The position numbers and the translations under genes were made by a program. The notes beneath the pieces were generated by a model, which saw only the letters and a list, made by a program, of their open reading frames with translations, was not told the DNA's origin and searched no databases. From IMG/VR virus record IMGVR_UViG_3300005529_000024, positions 110,396 through 174,395 of that record: DNA of 64,000 nt; one strand, written 5' to 3'. This document shows, in pieces, positions 48,466 to 56,197 of this stretch (the first letter of the stretch is position 1; each line of letters begins with the position of its first letter). The DNA comes from a virus.

Positions 48466-48489
48466 CCTAACTTCACATTTTTTGCGTCT
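48466..48489 (+). promoter_or_regulatory. Bipartite element CCTA-N14-GCGTCT, copy 4
   Basis: CCTA 48466-48469 and GCGTCT 48484-48489, 14 bp apart. The last two bases differ (AA instead of TG). Leader of about 150 AT-rich bases to protein C. Confidence 0.52.
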
Positions 48490-48630
48490 AATCTTTTAAA
48501 TTTTTAATTTAAATTTAAAGAATGAAGATTTAAAAATTAGTATAGATTTAAAATAAAAAATTAGTAATAAAAAAATTACAAAAGATCTAAATTAGCCGGT
48601 CTTTTCAAAGCTCTTTTAAAATTTTAAGGA
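48490..48630 (+). other. AT-rich gap before IEWE protein C
   Basis: About 140 bases over 80 percent AT with overlapping imperfect inverted repeats (TTTTAAATTTTTAA and its partner ATTTAAAAATTAG). Only a 22-codon frame starts here. It looks like a leader or a flexible spacer; no gene is supported. Confidence 0.6.
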
Positions 48631-48639
48631 ATAAAAGAT

Positions 48640-49620
48640 ATGCTGGAAGTAGATTATATTTCGTTAGAAGATATTGAACAAATAATTAATAATGCAAATA
48701 GCTGGAATAGTAGTCTAAAGACAACAGCAGAAAATTTTCTTGTTAAAACAACTAAACCAAAAGTTCTTGGTGAAGATTATTATCTTCATACATTAGAACC
48801 TTTCCCTCATCCCGATTATCCGTTAATCGGATTAGAATGGGAAGTGCAGTTATCACTTCCTTCTCATGGTACGTATCCCGTCATTTGTTATGTCACATCA
48901 AAAAATAAACCACAACTTTTCTTTGTAGACAGAAAGGATGAAGAGACTTACTTTGATACTTTTACTCGATATCCTCGTTTACATTCTTTTGTTCTAGGTA
49001 TACCATATGATTTAATGGAAAAGTACTGTATGTTTATTGATATGGGTAACATTGAGATATCAACTTATCCTTGTGGTAAAAGTGATTTTAAAAATGCAGT
49101 TAAGGAGGCAGAAGGAAGATTATTTTCTCTTATTGAAGAGTTAGCTAAGGAAGTTGGTCCTATTGGTGTATTACTACCTATTCCCGAACATTTACTTCAT
49201 AATAATCCATTGAGTGCTCATCTTAGGCCAACTAAGCATATTAATATTTCTTCGAAGAAGATTTCCAAGTATGTCATTGTAAACAATGTGAGTTATGATG
49301 GACTCTATCATAGTTGTAAGATTGATTATAAGATAGGCTTTTATGGAGTAAGATGTCATATCTTTCTTCCATATAACTTCAAGAACTATGATGATTTGTT
49401 TGTTATCTTCGAAGACAATACTCCTCTTACTACTCCATTGGATTCATATAATTTCGATGAGATCTCTAGACTGGAGAATTATTATCTTGAGGATTATTTG
49501 AAGCCACAGATTGAGAAAGCTGCATTGAGGAGCTTGGCGAAGGAAGGCCAAATGAAAGATCCGATCTTGGTTGGATACTGCAAACACGAAAAATTTTTTA
49601 GGGTTAACGGATTAGTTTAG
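48640..49620 (+). CDS. IEWE-family protein C
   Basis: 326 residues, the longest paralog. Has PLIGLEWEVQLSLPSHG, MGNIEISTYPCGKSD, GVLLPIPEH, KHINISSKK, CHIFLPYNFKNYDDL and VGYCKHEKFFRVNGLV. Codon use is unusually AT-rich. Follows a bipartite element with a long leader. Function unknown. Confidence 0.7.
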   Translation: MLEVDYISLEDIEQIINNANSWNSSLKTTAENFLVKTTKPKVLGEDYYLHTLEPFPHPDYPLIGLEWEVQLSLPSHGTYPVICYVTSKNKPQLFFVDRKDEETYFDTFTRYPRLHSFVLGIPYDLMEKYCMFIDMGNIEISTYPCGKSDFKNAVKEAEGRLFSLIEELAKEVGPIGVLLPIPEHLLHNNPLSAHLRPTKHINISSKKISKYVIVNNVSYDGLYHSCKIDYKIGFYGVRCHIFLPYNFKNYDDLFVIFEDNTPLTTPLDSYNFDEISRLENYYLEDYLKPQIEKAALRSLAKEGQMKDPILVGYCKHEKFFRVNGLV

Positions 49621-49646
49621 CCTAACCTATACTTTTTTGCGTCTTG
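49621..49646 (+). promoter_or_regulatory. Bipartite element CCTA-N14-GCGTCTTG, copy 5
   Basis: CCTA 49621-49624 directly after the stop of protein C and GCGTCTTG 49639-49646, 14 bp apart, 12 bp before the next ATG. Confidence 0.6.
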
Positions 49647-49658
49647 GAAAGGTAGAAT

Positions 49659-49835
49659 ATGTGTCAACGAAACTTAAATAATGTTACATTGGAAGAGTAC
49701 ATCGAAGAGACTGGTGGGTTGACTGAGCTTCTTTATGCAATTGAAAGATTAGGACATGCGAATGGTTTTAACTGGAACTATCAGATAGATGCCATGGTTC
49801 GTGAAATAGAGATTAGAGCTAAGATCTTTAATTAG
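49659..49835 (+). CDS. Small hypothetical protein
   Basis: 58 residues, MCQRNLNNVTLEEYIEETGG, with a helix LYAIERLGHANGFN. First gene after bipartite element 5, with GAAAGG before the ATG. Unknown. Confidence 0.58.
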   Translation: MCQRNLNNVTLEEYIEETGGLTELLYAIERLGHANGFNWNYQIDAMVREIEIRAKIFN

Positions 49836-49845
49836 GAGGATCAAT

Positions 49846-49962
49846 ATGTTACAGTCTTTTGCATATCTCGCTGAGCATCATATAGTGTTGTTAGAATTTT
49901 TAGGAGTTTTGTTTGGATTTTTTGTTGCTTGGTTACTTGATGAGTTTCTTAATTTCTTCTAA
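49846..49962 (+). CDS. Small membrane protein
   Basis: 38 residues, MLQSFAYLAEHHIVLLEFLG then VLFGFFVAWLL, single transmembrane helix. AGGAGG site. Unknown. Confidence 0.55.
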   Translation: MLQSFAYLAEHHIVLLEFLGVLFGFFVAWLLDEFLNFF

Positions 49963-49973
49963 TGGAGATTCAA

Positions 49974-50405
49974 ATGTCATTTGAAGGTGCGTGGAATAAT
50001 GATTCCACATCGGGTTGGGTTGGAATTGATTTAGACGGTACTCTTGCTATCTATGATGGTTGGAACAATGGAGAGATTGGAGCACCTATCGAGAGCAATG
50101 TCAATAAAGTTAAAGTATGGCTTCGGTTAGGCTATCGTGTTAAGGTTATGACTGCCAGAGCGAACGACATAAAACAGATTAAGATCGTTCAGGATTGGTT
50201 AGTTAAACAGGGTCTTCCTCCTCTTGATGTCACAAGTGTTAAAGATTTCCTGATGATTGAACTACATGATGATCGTGCTGTTGCTTACGAGACGAACACA
50301 GGCAGACAGTTAAGCCCTAGCCGTGTTGATAATTATATCAATGATCCTAAAGCTGCTTTCAGACAGCTTAGTTACTTTTTACTTTCTCAAGATAATAAGG
50401 AATGA
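49974..50405 (+). CDS. HAD-like phosphatase
   Basis: 143 residues. GIDLDGTLAIYD (motif I, nucleophile DxD), VMTARAND (motif II) and LMIELHDDRA (motif IV) show a HAD hydrolase of a common phage type without cap domain. Substrate may be a nucleotide; unknown. Start chosen at the ATG after GGAG. Confidence 0.72.
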   Translation: MSFEGAWNNDSTSGWVGIDLDGTLAIYDGWNNGEIGAPIESNVNKVKVWLRLGYRVKVMTARANDIKQIKIVQDWLVKQGLPPLDVTSVKDFLMIELHDDRAVAYETNTGRQLSPSRVDNYINDPKAAFRQLSYFLLSQDNKE

Positions 50406-50407
50406 TC

Positions 50408-50842
50408 ATGAACCAAGAACTTGGTACTAATCCAAAGGATTTGATCGGTAGTAAGAAAGTCTCATCAACAAAACTTCCTGCTGTTGCTATCATTCATGGC
50501 GCTCATGCAATGATGGATGGAGCCAGAAAGTATGGCCCGTATAACTGGAGAAAGAATAAGGTCGTTGCCAGTATCTATATCGATGCAGCACAGCGGCATC
50601 TTCTCTCCTGGTTGGAAGGAGAAGAGATTGCTGAGGATAGTTCAGCACATCATTTAGGGCATGCGATTGCTTGTTGTGCGATTCTTTTAGATGCACAAGA
50701 AACAGGCAACCTTGTTGATGACCGCCCTGGACATGATAAGATCGTGACAAAACTCCTGGAGCGTATTCGTGCTATACTTGAATGTAAACCTAAAGCTACA
50801 ACGAAAAGAAAAAAGACAGTTAAAGGTAGAAACAAAAAGTAA
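50408..50842 (+). CDS. dATP/dGTP diphosphohydrolase-like (MazZ/DUF5664)
   Basis: 144 residues. ARKYGPYNWRK, AAQRHLLSWLEGEE and HHLGHAIACCAILLDAQ are the marks of the dATP/dGTP pyrophosphohydrolase family, which includes MazZ of Z-genome phages. Without a PurZ or DpoZ gene in this window no link to base Z can be drawn. Basic tail at C-terminus. Start chosen because AAGGA lies upstream. Confidence 0.75.
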   Translation: MNQELGTNPKDLIGSKKVSSTKLPAVAIIHGAHAMMDGARKYGPYNWRKNKVVASIYIDAAQRHLLSWLEGEEIAEDSSAHHLGHAIACCAILLDAQETGNLVDDRPGHDKIVTKLLERIRAILECKPKATTKRKKTVKGRNKK

Positions 50843-50864
50843 ATAATATATGAGGGAACGTGCT

Positions 50865-51038
50865 ATGAAAGACAGAATCAGGGTATTCCTTTTCAATCTT
50901 TCCAGATTGCCACAGAGGATGATGGCAAATCATTTACGCAAGCGTGGATGGGTTGCTTTCTATCTGGAGAAGGAAGCGCGGAAGTGTAATCAAGGATGTT
51001 GCTGGTTAGCAATTTATGAGTATGAGGTGAAGAAGTGA
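50865..51038 (+). CDS. Small basic hypothetical protein
   Basis: 57 residues, MKDRIRVFLFNLSRLPQRMM, with C-CC near the end. ATG chosen after GAGGGA. Overlaps the next gene by ATGA-type frame change. Confidence 0.52.
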   Translation: MKDRIRVFLFNLSRLPQRMMANHLRKRGWVAFYLEKEARKCNQGCCWLAIYEYEVKK

Positions 51039-51448
51039 AAGTTTATATTGCAGGGACATTCGCCAATCGTAATAAATTAAGGCCGGTTCGCAATCAACTA
51101 TGGGAGATGGGGCACCAGGTCGTTTCCAGTTGGCTTGATGAAACGTCTAAACCAGCTTTCATGACTGCTGAAGAGTACCAAAGAAAGCTTGCGATTAAAG
51201 ATCTATGTGAGGTCTCTTCTGCTGATCTAATCATTGTTGATTGTGAGTCTATTAGCGGTGGAAAAAATTGCGAATTAGGATTCTCTCTGAGAGGGTTTCA
51301 TAATCATATCATCTGGACTGTCGGTGATCCAAACAATATCTTTCAAGTCTTAGTTGACCGACATTTTGATACTTGGAAAGACTGTCTTAAGTTTGCATTA
51401 GAGTACCATCCTGGCACTAAATCAATTGATGCGAATAAGGTGAAGTAA
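51035..51448 (+). CDS. Nucleoside 2-deoxyribosyltransferase-like protein
   Basis: 137 residues. KVYIAGTFANR at the start, SADLIIVDCESISGGKNCEL with the acidic active-site stretch, and GDPNNIF mark the DUF4406/nucleoside deoxyribosyltransferase fold (Rossmann). Enzyme activity not shown. Overlaps protein D by one base. Confidence 0.75.
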   Translation: MKVYIAGTFANRNKLRPVRNQLWEMGHQVVSSWLDETSKPAFMTAEEYQRKLAIKDLCEVSSADLIIVDCESISGGKNCELGFSLRGFHNHIIWTVGDPNNIFQVLVDRHFDTWKDCLKFALEYHPGTKSIDANKVK

Positions 51449-52296
51449 TGGGTTATCAGGACGAGTTATACGTTGGTATCGAATGGGAAACTCAACTATC
51501 TGTTCCTGCTCTTGGGAATAAACAGATCTTCGCCATGTATCAGGACCCAGATGGTTTCGACCGTAAGAGGGAGTTGACATCCATATATCTTTCATTTTTT
51601 ACTAATTATCCCATTAAAGATGTCATGAATAATGATCTCTTTGATGTTTTCCCAATATTACATGATCCACCTAAACCGCTTTATTTTAAGTCCTCTCCTA
51701 TGGAGTACTTTCCAATTTCTCTTGATGTCGGCAACATTGAGGTTCGTAGTTTCCCAACAAAATTACGCGATGTCAACCAATCTATTAAAGCAGCAGAATC
51801 AGAGTTAGCTGCTTTCACAAATTCATTTACCCCACAACACGATTATGGTTTATTTCTTCCTACATCTTTATTGGATGATACGAATTGTATTGCTCCATCA
51901 AAGCATTTAAATTTTAGCGCAATCGGAATCGTAGACTCAATTCTTGCAAAAGAATATTTTCCCAAATATAAAAATATGAGATCTATTGAGGTAGCATCAG
52001 AAGATGCCTATGGAGACTATACCAATGAATATTTCTATCTCTCTCCAGGGTACAGTGATATGAATCATTGTTACAGACTTCACATTTCTGTGCCGTATAA
52101 TTATACCGATTATGATCATATCGGATCTTTAGTTTATACTATTATTAAATCAAAATCTAAAAGTAAAGCTATGGATTATATGTATTCATTATCAGAATAT
52201 TTATCTTCATGGTGTAAGGATAATGAGGCAGATAAACAAACATTCGTAGGTTACACAAAAAATAAAAAGTGGACTCAAATTAAAGGACTTATTTGA
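51448..52296 (+). CDS. IEWE-family protein D
   Basis: 282 residues. YVGIEWETQLSVPALGNKQ, DVGNIEVRSFP, GLFLPTS, KHLNFSAI, LHISVPYNYTDYDHI and FVGYTKNKKWTQIKGLI. It lacks the N-terminal extension of A-C, starting almost at the GIEWE motif, so the shared domain begins there. Function unknown. Confidence 0.7.
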   Translation: MGYQDELYVGIEWETQLSVPALGNKQIFAMYQDPDGFDRKRELTSIYLSFFTNYPIKDVMNNDLFDVFPILHDPPKPLYFKSSPMEYFPISLDVGNIEVRSFPTKLRDVNQSIKAAESELAAFTNSFTPQHDYGLFLPTSLLDDTNCIAPSKHLNFSAIGIVDSILAKEYFPKYKNMRSIEVASEDAYGDYTNEYFYLSPGYSDMNHCYRLHISVPYNYTDYDHIGSLVYTIIKSKSKSKAMDYMYSLSEYLSSWCKDNEADKQTFVGYTKNKKWTQIKGLI

Positions 52297-52394
52297 CAAA
52301 CATTGTCATGGTGAACAAAAATTGTTAACACGATTTCTTACATACACAACTTACTTTTTTACTTCTCTTTTAAATAAAAAATCCCACAAAAGAC

Positions 52395-52423
52395 TTGACA
52401 AAGTTTACAGTAACTGGTATGCT
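52395..52423 (+). promoter_or_regulatory. sigma70-type promoter
   Basis: TTGACA 52395-52400, TATGCT 52418-52423, 17-bp spacer. Weaker -10. Drives the gene at 52445. Confidence 0.65.
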
Positions 52424-52444
52424 TTAGCTCAAAGGGAGAAACCG

Positions 52445-52699
52445 ATGAGCAGTTTGGGCTTTGAAACAAATTATCGGATCAGATACATAAAAGAACCGAA
52501 AAGGAGAAGCCTTATGTGGTTTAACAAGACGATGTTTAAAATCACTATGCTTTATAAGCCGGTTCACGAGACATTTGTATTTACCTCGCCTGCGGATCAT
52601 ATCCGAGATGCATTCAATCTTGCTTATGATAAGGCTCAAGAAGTCTGGGGAGACGAAATCGATTGGGATAATCTGTCCGTAAAAGTTCTTCAAGCATAG
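52445..52699 (+). CDS. Small basic hypothetical protein
   Basis: 84 residues starting MSSLGFETNYRIRYIKEPKR. Start chosen at the ATG just downstream of the promoter with AGGGAGAA. Unknown. Confidence 0.55.
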   Translation: MSSLGFETNYRIRYIKEPKRRSLMWFNKTMFKITMLYKPVHETFVFTSPADHIRDAFNLAYDKAQEVWGDEIDWDNLSVKVLQA

Positions 52700-52708
52700 G
52701 AGGATTAT

Positions 52709-52864
52709 ATGGATACCACAGAGATGGAAACCGAGAGGATCGAAAGAGAGGCTGAGAAAACCCTTCTCCACTTGCTTGTCAAGTGTGAGCCGGAACAGCC
52801 TGAGATTGACTGGCTTATCAGACTCAACAATATCAATCTGATGGAGCATATTCAGTCTTGTTAG
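52709..52864 (+). CDS. Small acidic hypothetical protein
   Basis: 51 residues, MDTTEMETERIEREAEKTLL, helical. AGGAGG site. Overlaps the following TTG start. Confidence 0.52.
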   Translation: MDTTEMETERIEREAEKTLLHLLVKCEPEQPEIDWLIRLNNINLMEHIQSC

Positions 52865-53100
52865 ATAATGATGAGATCTCCAATGCTATGTTTCACGTTA
52901 TCACTGGTAGGCTCAAAGACCGTGAAGCCTTAGCTAAATTTCTATTTCTGATGGAGCATACGGATACTTGGGATTTTGAGACTGATAATTTCAAAGACAA
53001 GTATAGGCGGCATGCTGATAATATTGTTACCTATTTATTGGGTATAATATCCAAACCCATATATTGGGATCATAACGGACCTAAACCTAACCGGGATTAA
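52858..53100 (+). CDS. Small hypothetical protein
   Basis: 80 residues from TTG 52858 (overlapping the previous stop); the first in-frame ATG is ten codons later. Contains FLMEHTDTWDFETDNFKDKY. Start uncertain. Confidence 0.5.
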   Translation: MLDNDEISNAMFHVITGRLKDREALAKFLFLMEHTDTWDFETDNFKDKYRRHADNIVTYLLGIISKPIYWDHNGPKPNRD

Positions 53101-53316
53101 ATGAGATACCCACACAAAAAAGTCTTTGGTAAGACATATATCGGCTGGCTCAATTTCCTTATTCTGCAATGGTTCTTCATAAGATTGCAAGCTAATGTGC
53201 ATGAGTATCTTATCATAGAGAGTTGGCAGATTCGTGTAGCTTTGCCTATGACTGGATGGTACACAGATTACATTCCGAAGAACTGGTATTTTAATATTTA
53301 TAGGCTGATCAAATGA
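53101..53316 (+). CDS. Small hypothetical protein
   Basis: 71 residues, MRYPHKKVFGKTYIGWLNFL, hydrophobic middle and a NWYFNIYRLIK end. Starts right after the upstream stop. Overlaps next by ATGA. Confidence 0.55.
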   Translation: MRYPHKKVFGKTYIGWLNFLILQWFFIRLQANVHEYLIIESWQIRVALPMTGWYTDYIPKNWYFNIYRLIK

Positions 53317-53498
53317 TCAACGATATTAAAAAAGCTCTTGATGATCTTCATGATGCTGAAGAGATTTTTCTTATCTCACGCGAGAACCCAAGATTGTTTG
53401 ATCCTGAGCAGTCTGCCATTGAACTGAAGAAATGTGCATTAGAACTTTTAAGACTTTTGGATGAGGAAGCGAGTAATGAGACTACCTCTGGAAAATGA
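53313..53498 (+). CDS. Small paralog pair protein 1
   Basis: 61 residues, KKALDDLHDAEEIFLI and ELKKCALELLRLLD; very similar to the protein at 53951 (KEALDDLEIAQEFF ... KLKECALELAKLLD). A local duplication. Helical. Unknown function. Confidence 0.55.
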   Translation: MINDIKKALDDLHDAEEIFLISRENPRLFDPEQSAIELKKCALELLRLLDEEASNETTSGK

Positions 53499-53736
53499 AA
53501 CTTTAGTACTCATCAACGGGGTACAGGAGATCGTAAAGAAAGAGCCGTTGCCGTTTGAATTGATAGTAAAGATAGCATTCCCATACAGGCTGATTTCTGA
53601 ACCTAATCATTATACTATTACTTATCGTTACAGGAATGAGAACGATTGCTTCATATCAGGTGGTGTAATACCTGGTGGACTGATCGTGCCGAAATTTGGT
53701 ATGATATTTAATGTTACTAAAACAGTAACCGCGTAG
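53476..53736 (+). CDS. Ubiquitin-like beta-grasp protein (multiubiquitin-type)
   Basis: 86 residues. LVLINGVQEIVKKEPLPFEL, YTITYRYRNEND and GLIVPKFGMIFNVTKTVTA match the multiubiquitin-domain pattern (strand, EI helix, G at strand turns, GMxFNV). No E1, E2 or JAB partner gene is seen nearby, so it may act as a lone fold. Overlaps the upstream paralog. Confidence 0.45.
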   Translation: MRLPLENETLVLINGVQEIVKKEPLPFELIVKIAFPYRLISEPNHYTITYRYRNENDCFISGGVIPGGLIVPKFGMIFNVTKTVTA

Positions 53737-53744
53737 GAGGGATA

Positions 53745-53942
53745 ATGCTGAATATCGCTAATAAGTATGAGAATGAGTATTATGCCTATTATTTTCTTTC
53801 ACCAAATACAGATGGCTTTATTGGCGTAGAGCATGATAAAGAATATAATGAGTGGTGGTTGGTGCATGCTTCATCTGTGTATATCCAGATGGAACAGGTT
53901 GAAGTAGATAAACTTAAGGCTTCTGTATTAATTATTATTTGA
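53745..53942 (+). CDS. Small hypothetical protein
   Basis: 65 residues, MLNIANKYENEYYAYYFLSP, aromatic-rich. GGAGGG site. Unknown. Confidence 0.55.
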   Translation: MLNIANKYENEYYAYYFLSPNTDGFIGVEHDKEYNEWWLVHASSVYIQMEQVEVDKLKASVLIII

Positions 53943-53950
53943 AACGAGCA

Positions 53951-54124
53951 ATGAGATTAAACCTGACTAAAATTAAAGAGGCTTTAGACGATCTTGAGAT
54001 AGCTCAAGAGTTCTTTATGAGAGCATATTGGAATGCGGAAGTTCTTGATATTCATGCTGTCAAACTAAAGGAATGTGCTTTGGAACTTGCAAAACTCTTG
54101 GATGGAGATTCTGAGTCTATTTAA
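53951..54124 (+). CDS. Small paralog pair protein 2
   Basis: 57 residues, MRLNLTKIKEALDDLEIAQE, paralogous with the protein at 53313. Weak ribosome site. Confidence 0.52.
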   Translation: MRLNLTKIKEALDDLEIAQEFFMRAYWNAEVLDIHAVKLKECALELAKLLDGDSESI

Positions 54125-54142
54125 TTTAGAGGGATATTATTC

Positions 54143-54655
54143 ATGAAGGTAGCTTTCCTTGATATTGATGGCGTCTTGGTTACATTGCGGTCAATGAAGC
54201 AAAACGCTCTGAGACTTCAGCCGAATATGTTTGATCCTAAGTGCGTAGCTAATTTCAATATGTTGGTCCATGAAAATGAAGTCCAGGTTGTCATATCTTC
54301 TTCCTGGAGAATTGGTACGCCACTCGATAAACTCAAGTCTGATCTATACGATGTCGGTTTGGATGTGAGTAAGATAATTGATAAGACTCCTGTTATCAGT
54401 GATGTTGAGCGAGGAAAGGAAATACATCAATGGCTTTCTACCGTTGGTAAGGATGTTACACATTTTTGTATCCTTGATGACAATCGTGATATGAACATAA
54501 CGAGTAAAAGAAATCTTCATAAATATCTTGTGCAGACTGGTTTCTTTTATGGTCTTACTGAGGATCATGTTATTAACGCCCTTGAAATTTTAGAGGTTGA
54601 TACATCGGTTTTAAGCAAACGGTTTTTTGTGTCTAATCAATTGGAGCTTAAATGA
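54143..54655 (+). CDS. HAD phosphatase of RNA-repair (HAD_SAK) type
   Basis: 170 residues. FLDIDGVLVT (motif I), VVISSSWRIG (motif II), GKEIHQWLS, and CILDDNRDM (motif IV), followed by GFFYGLTEDH. This layout matches HAD domains found in multidomain RNA-repair proteins (HAD_SAK_2), which remove 3' or 2',3'-cyclic phosphates to give a ligatable end. The RNA ligase at 32.3 kb would be its natural partner. Substrate not shown. Confidence 0.72.
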   Translation: MKVAFLDIDGVLVTLRSMKQNALRLQPNMFDPKCVANFNMLVHENEVQVVISSSWRIGTPLDKLKSDLYDVGLDVSKIIDKTPVISDVERGKEIHQWLSTVGKDVTHFCILDDNRDMNITSKRNLHKYLVQTGFFYGLTEDHVINALEILEVDTSVLSKRFFVSNQLELK

Positions 54656-55026
54656 TTACACCAAAAGAAGGGAAAGAGATTGGTGCTCTTGCTCTTAATG
54701 GAGATCTGTTGGCTAAACAGCTTATCAAAGCATACCAAATGTACCAGGACGATCCAACTGATGGCGTTAAGAGATCTATGCTTGAGTCATGCCTAAAAGA
54801 ATACCGGCAAGAAGTGAATGTTCCTCAGCCAATTAAAGAGTTGTTTAACACGTTATCCACATCTGTTCGTTCAGGTGCTGAAGTAAAAAGTATACTTGAG
54901 GGTACATTTAAAAATAACGTCCCTTTTGTAGAGATAATAACATATCTTTCAAATAAGCTGGCGATTAGTAATAAACGTCCGCTGACTGAGAAAGTGAAGA
55001 AAAAATATAATTTAAGGGAGGATTGA
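54652..55026 (+). CDS. Hypothetical helical protein
   Basis: 124 residues, MITPKEGKEIGALALNGDLL, all helical. ATGA overlap with HAD gene, so translated together. Unknown. Confidence 0.55.
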   Translation: MITPKEGKEIGALALNGDLLAKQLIKAYQMYQDDPTDGVKRSMLESCLKEYRQEVNVPQPIKELFNTLSTSVRSGAEVKSILEGTFKNNVPFVEIITYLSNKLAISNKRPLTEKVKKKYNLRED

Positions 55027-55027
55027 A

Positions 55028-55333
55028 ATGGGAAACGATTTTTTTGATGCTTGTTTAATGGAATCGCGTATTATGCAGATTGCTCTTGGTAGCCTTGATT
55101 ATAATGTACTCATCGATAAGTATCAAGAAGCACATGGTAAAACTGATGTTAAAAAACTGATTGCCACTATCGATGATCTGTATCGTCAGCAATCAGAGAT
55201 TACTAATTCTATCGAGCATGTTCAAGATGCCCAAATTTCTATTGCTCCTCTTGAGTGTATCCCCCTATTTCCAGCACCAGCGCGTTCTGCATCAAAGAAA
55301 TCTGGGCGAGGAAAATCTAAGAAGAGTAAATAA
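55028..55333 (+). CDS. Hypothetical protein with basic tail
   Basis: 101 residues; helical first part (MQIALGSLDYNVLIDKYQEA) and a basic tail (SASKKSGRGKSKKSK). Unknown. Confidence 0.55.
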   Translation: MGNDFFDACLMESRIMQIALGSLDYNVLIDKYQEAHGKTDVKKLIATIDDLYRQQSEITNSIEHVQDAQISIAPLECIPLFPAPARSASKKSGRGKSKKSK

Positions 55334-55351
55334 TATCAATGGAGGAGTCCC

Positions 55352-55546
55352 ATGGTATCCAACAAGAATACTGTCCTTAAGACTTTCCCATTTGCTTATT
55401 GTGGTAAAGCTTTAAATGGAAAGATCTATCTTGTTCTGGATGATGTTGAATGCGATCCAGGACCGGATATCATTGGTAAGGGTGTGACACCGAATTCTGC
55501 TTGGAAGAATGCTGTAGAGAATATCAACCGTAATCGTATGGTTTAA
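55352..55546 (+). CDS. Small hypothetical protein
   Basis: 64 residues, MVSNKNTVLKTFPFAYCGKA. GGAGG site. Unknown. Confidence 0.55.
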   Translation: MVSNKNTVLKTFPFAYCGKALNGKIYLVLDDVECDPGPDIIGKGVTPNSAWKNAVENINRNRMV

Positions 55547-55957
55547 ATGGCAAAGCTAAATCCTTTAGATATGTCCAGGAAGTTTGCTGGTGAGCTTGCC
55601 AGACGTGGTATCAGGTTCAGTAAATCCAATGTACCACGTGGCATTGATTTCTTTATTCAACCTAATATTTATATTGTCCTAGAATCTATATTAGGTGAGA
55701 AAGATTACGCTATTTCTAAGTTGAATAAAAAATGTATTATTAAGAGATTTTTATTGCGGGATGTTAATCGTGATTTAAAGAAGTGTGTCAATGAGATACA
55801 GGCACTTATAACTCCCTTGACACTTCATGACATAAAGAGGATCTTTGATCAGCATATCAGTCTACGTCCGCATAGATCTAAAAAAGCGATATCTGAGAGT
55901 ATAATGAGATTCCTGGAAACTTTTGTGAGTGATTATGATCCGGAGGAAAAATGTTAG
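55547..55957 (+). CDS. Hypothetical protein
   Basis: 136 residues, basic, MAKLNPLDMSRKFAGELARR; begins immediately after the upstream stop. Unknown. Confidence 0.55.
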   Translation: MAKLNPLDMSRKFAGELARRGIRFSKSNVPRGIDFFIQPNIYIVLESILGEKDYAISKLNKKCIIKRFLLRDVNRDLKKCVNEIQALITPLTLHDIKRIFDQHISLRPHRSKKAISESIMRFLETFVSDYDPEEKC

Positions 55958-56178
55958 TTAGAACCATTAATAGTGCTGTGAATAAGAAAGAAATCCTTGC
56001 TCTCAATTTAGAACCACGTCAGTCTGGTCAGCCTTATACTATACGCATCCTATTTAAGACAGGCAGCATATGGACTCTTTCATATGAATATGAGGCCGAC
56101 CGGCAGAAGGTTTTCGATCTATTGACAGATAAAGATCAAGAAGGGAAGAAGAAAGAGAAAAAAGAAGAAACCGAATAA
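55951..56178 (+). CDS. Small hypothetical protein with charged tail
   Basis: 75 residues, beta-rich domain then KDQEGKKKEKKEETE. Overlaps previous gene by 7 nt. Confidence 0.54.
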   Translation: MLVRTINSAVNKKEILALNLEPRQSGQPYTIRILFKTGSIWTLSYEYEADRQKVFDLLTDKDQEGKKKEKKEETE

Positions 56179-56197
56179 TTGTAACGATTGGATTTTT

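Noticed and set aside
50408-50842. Evidence of a Z-base (2-aminoadenine) genome
   Set aside because: Only the MazZ-like family is present; PurZ and DpoZ are not in the window, and this family is common in normal-base phages.
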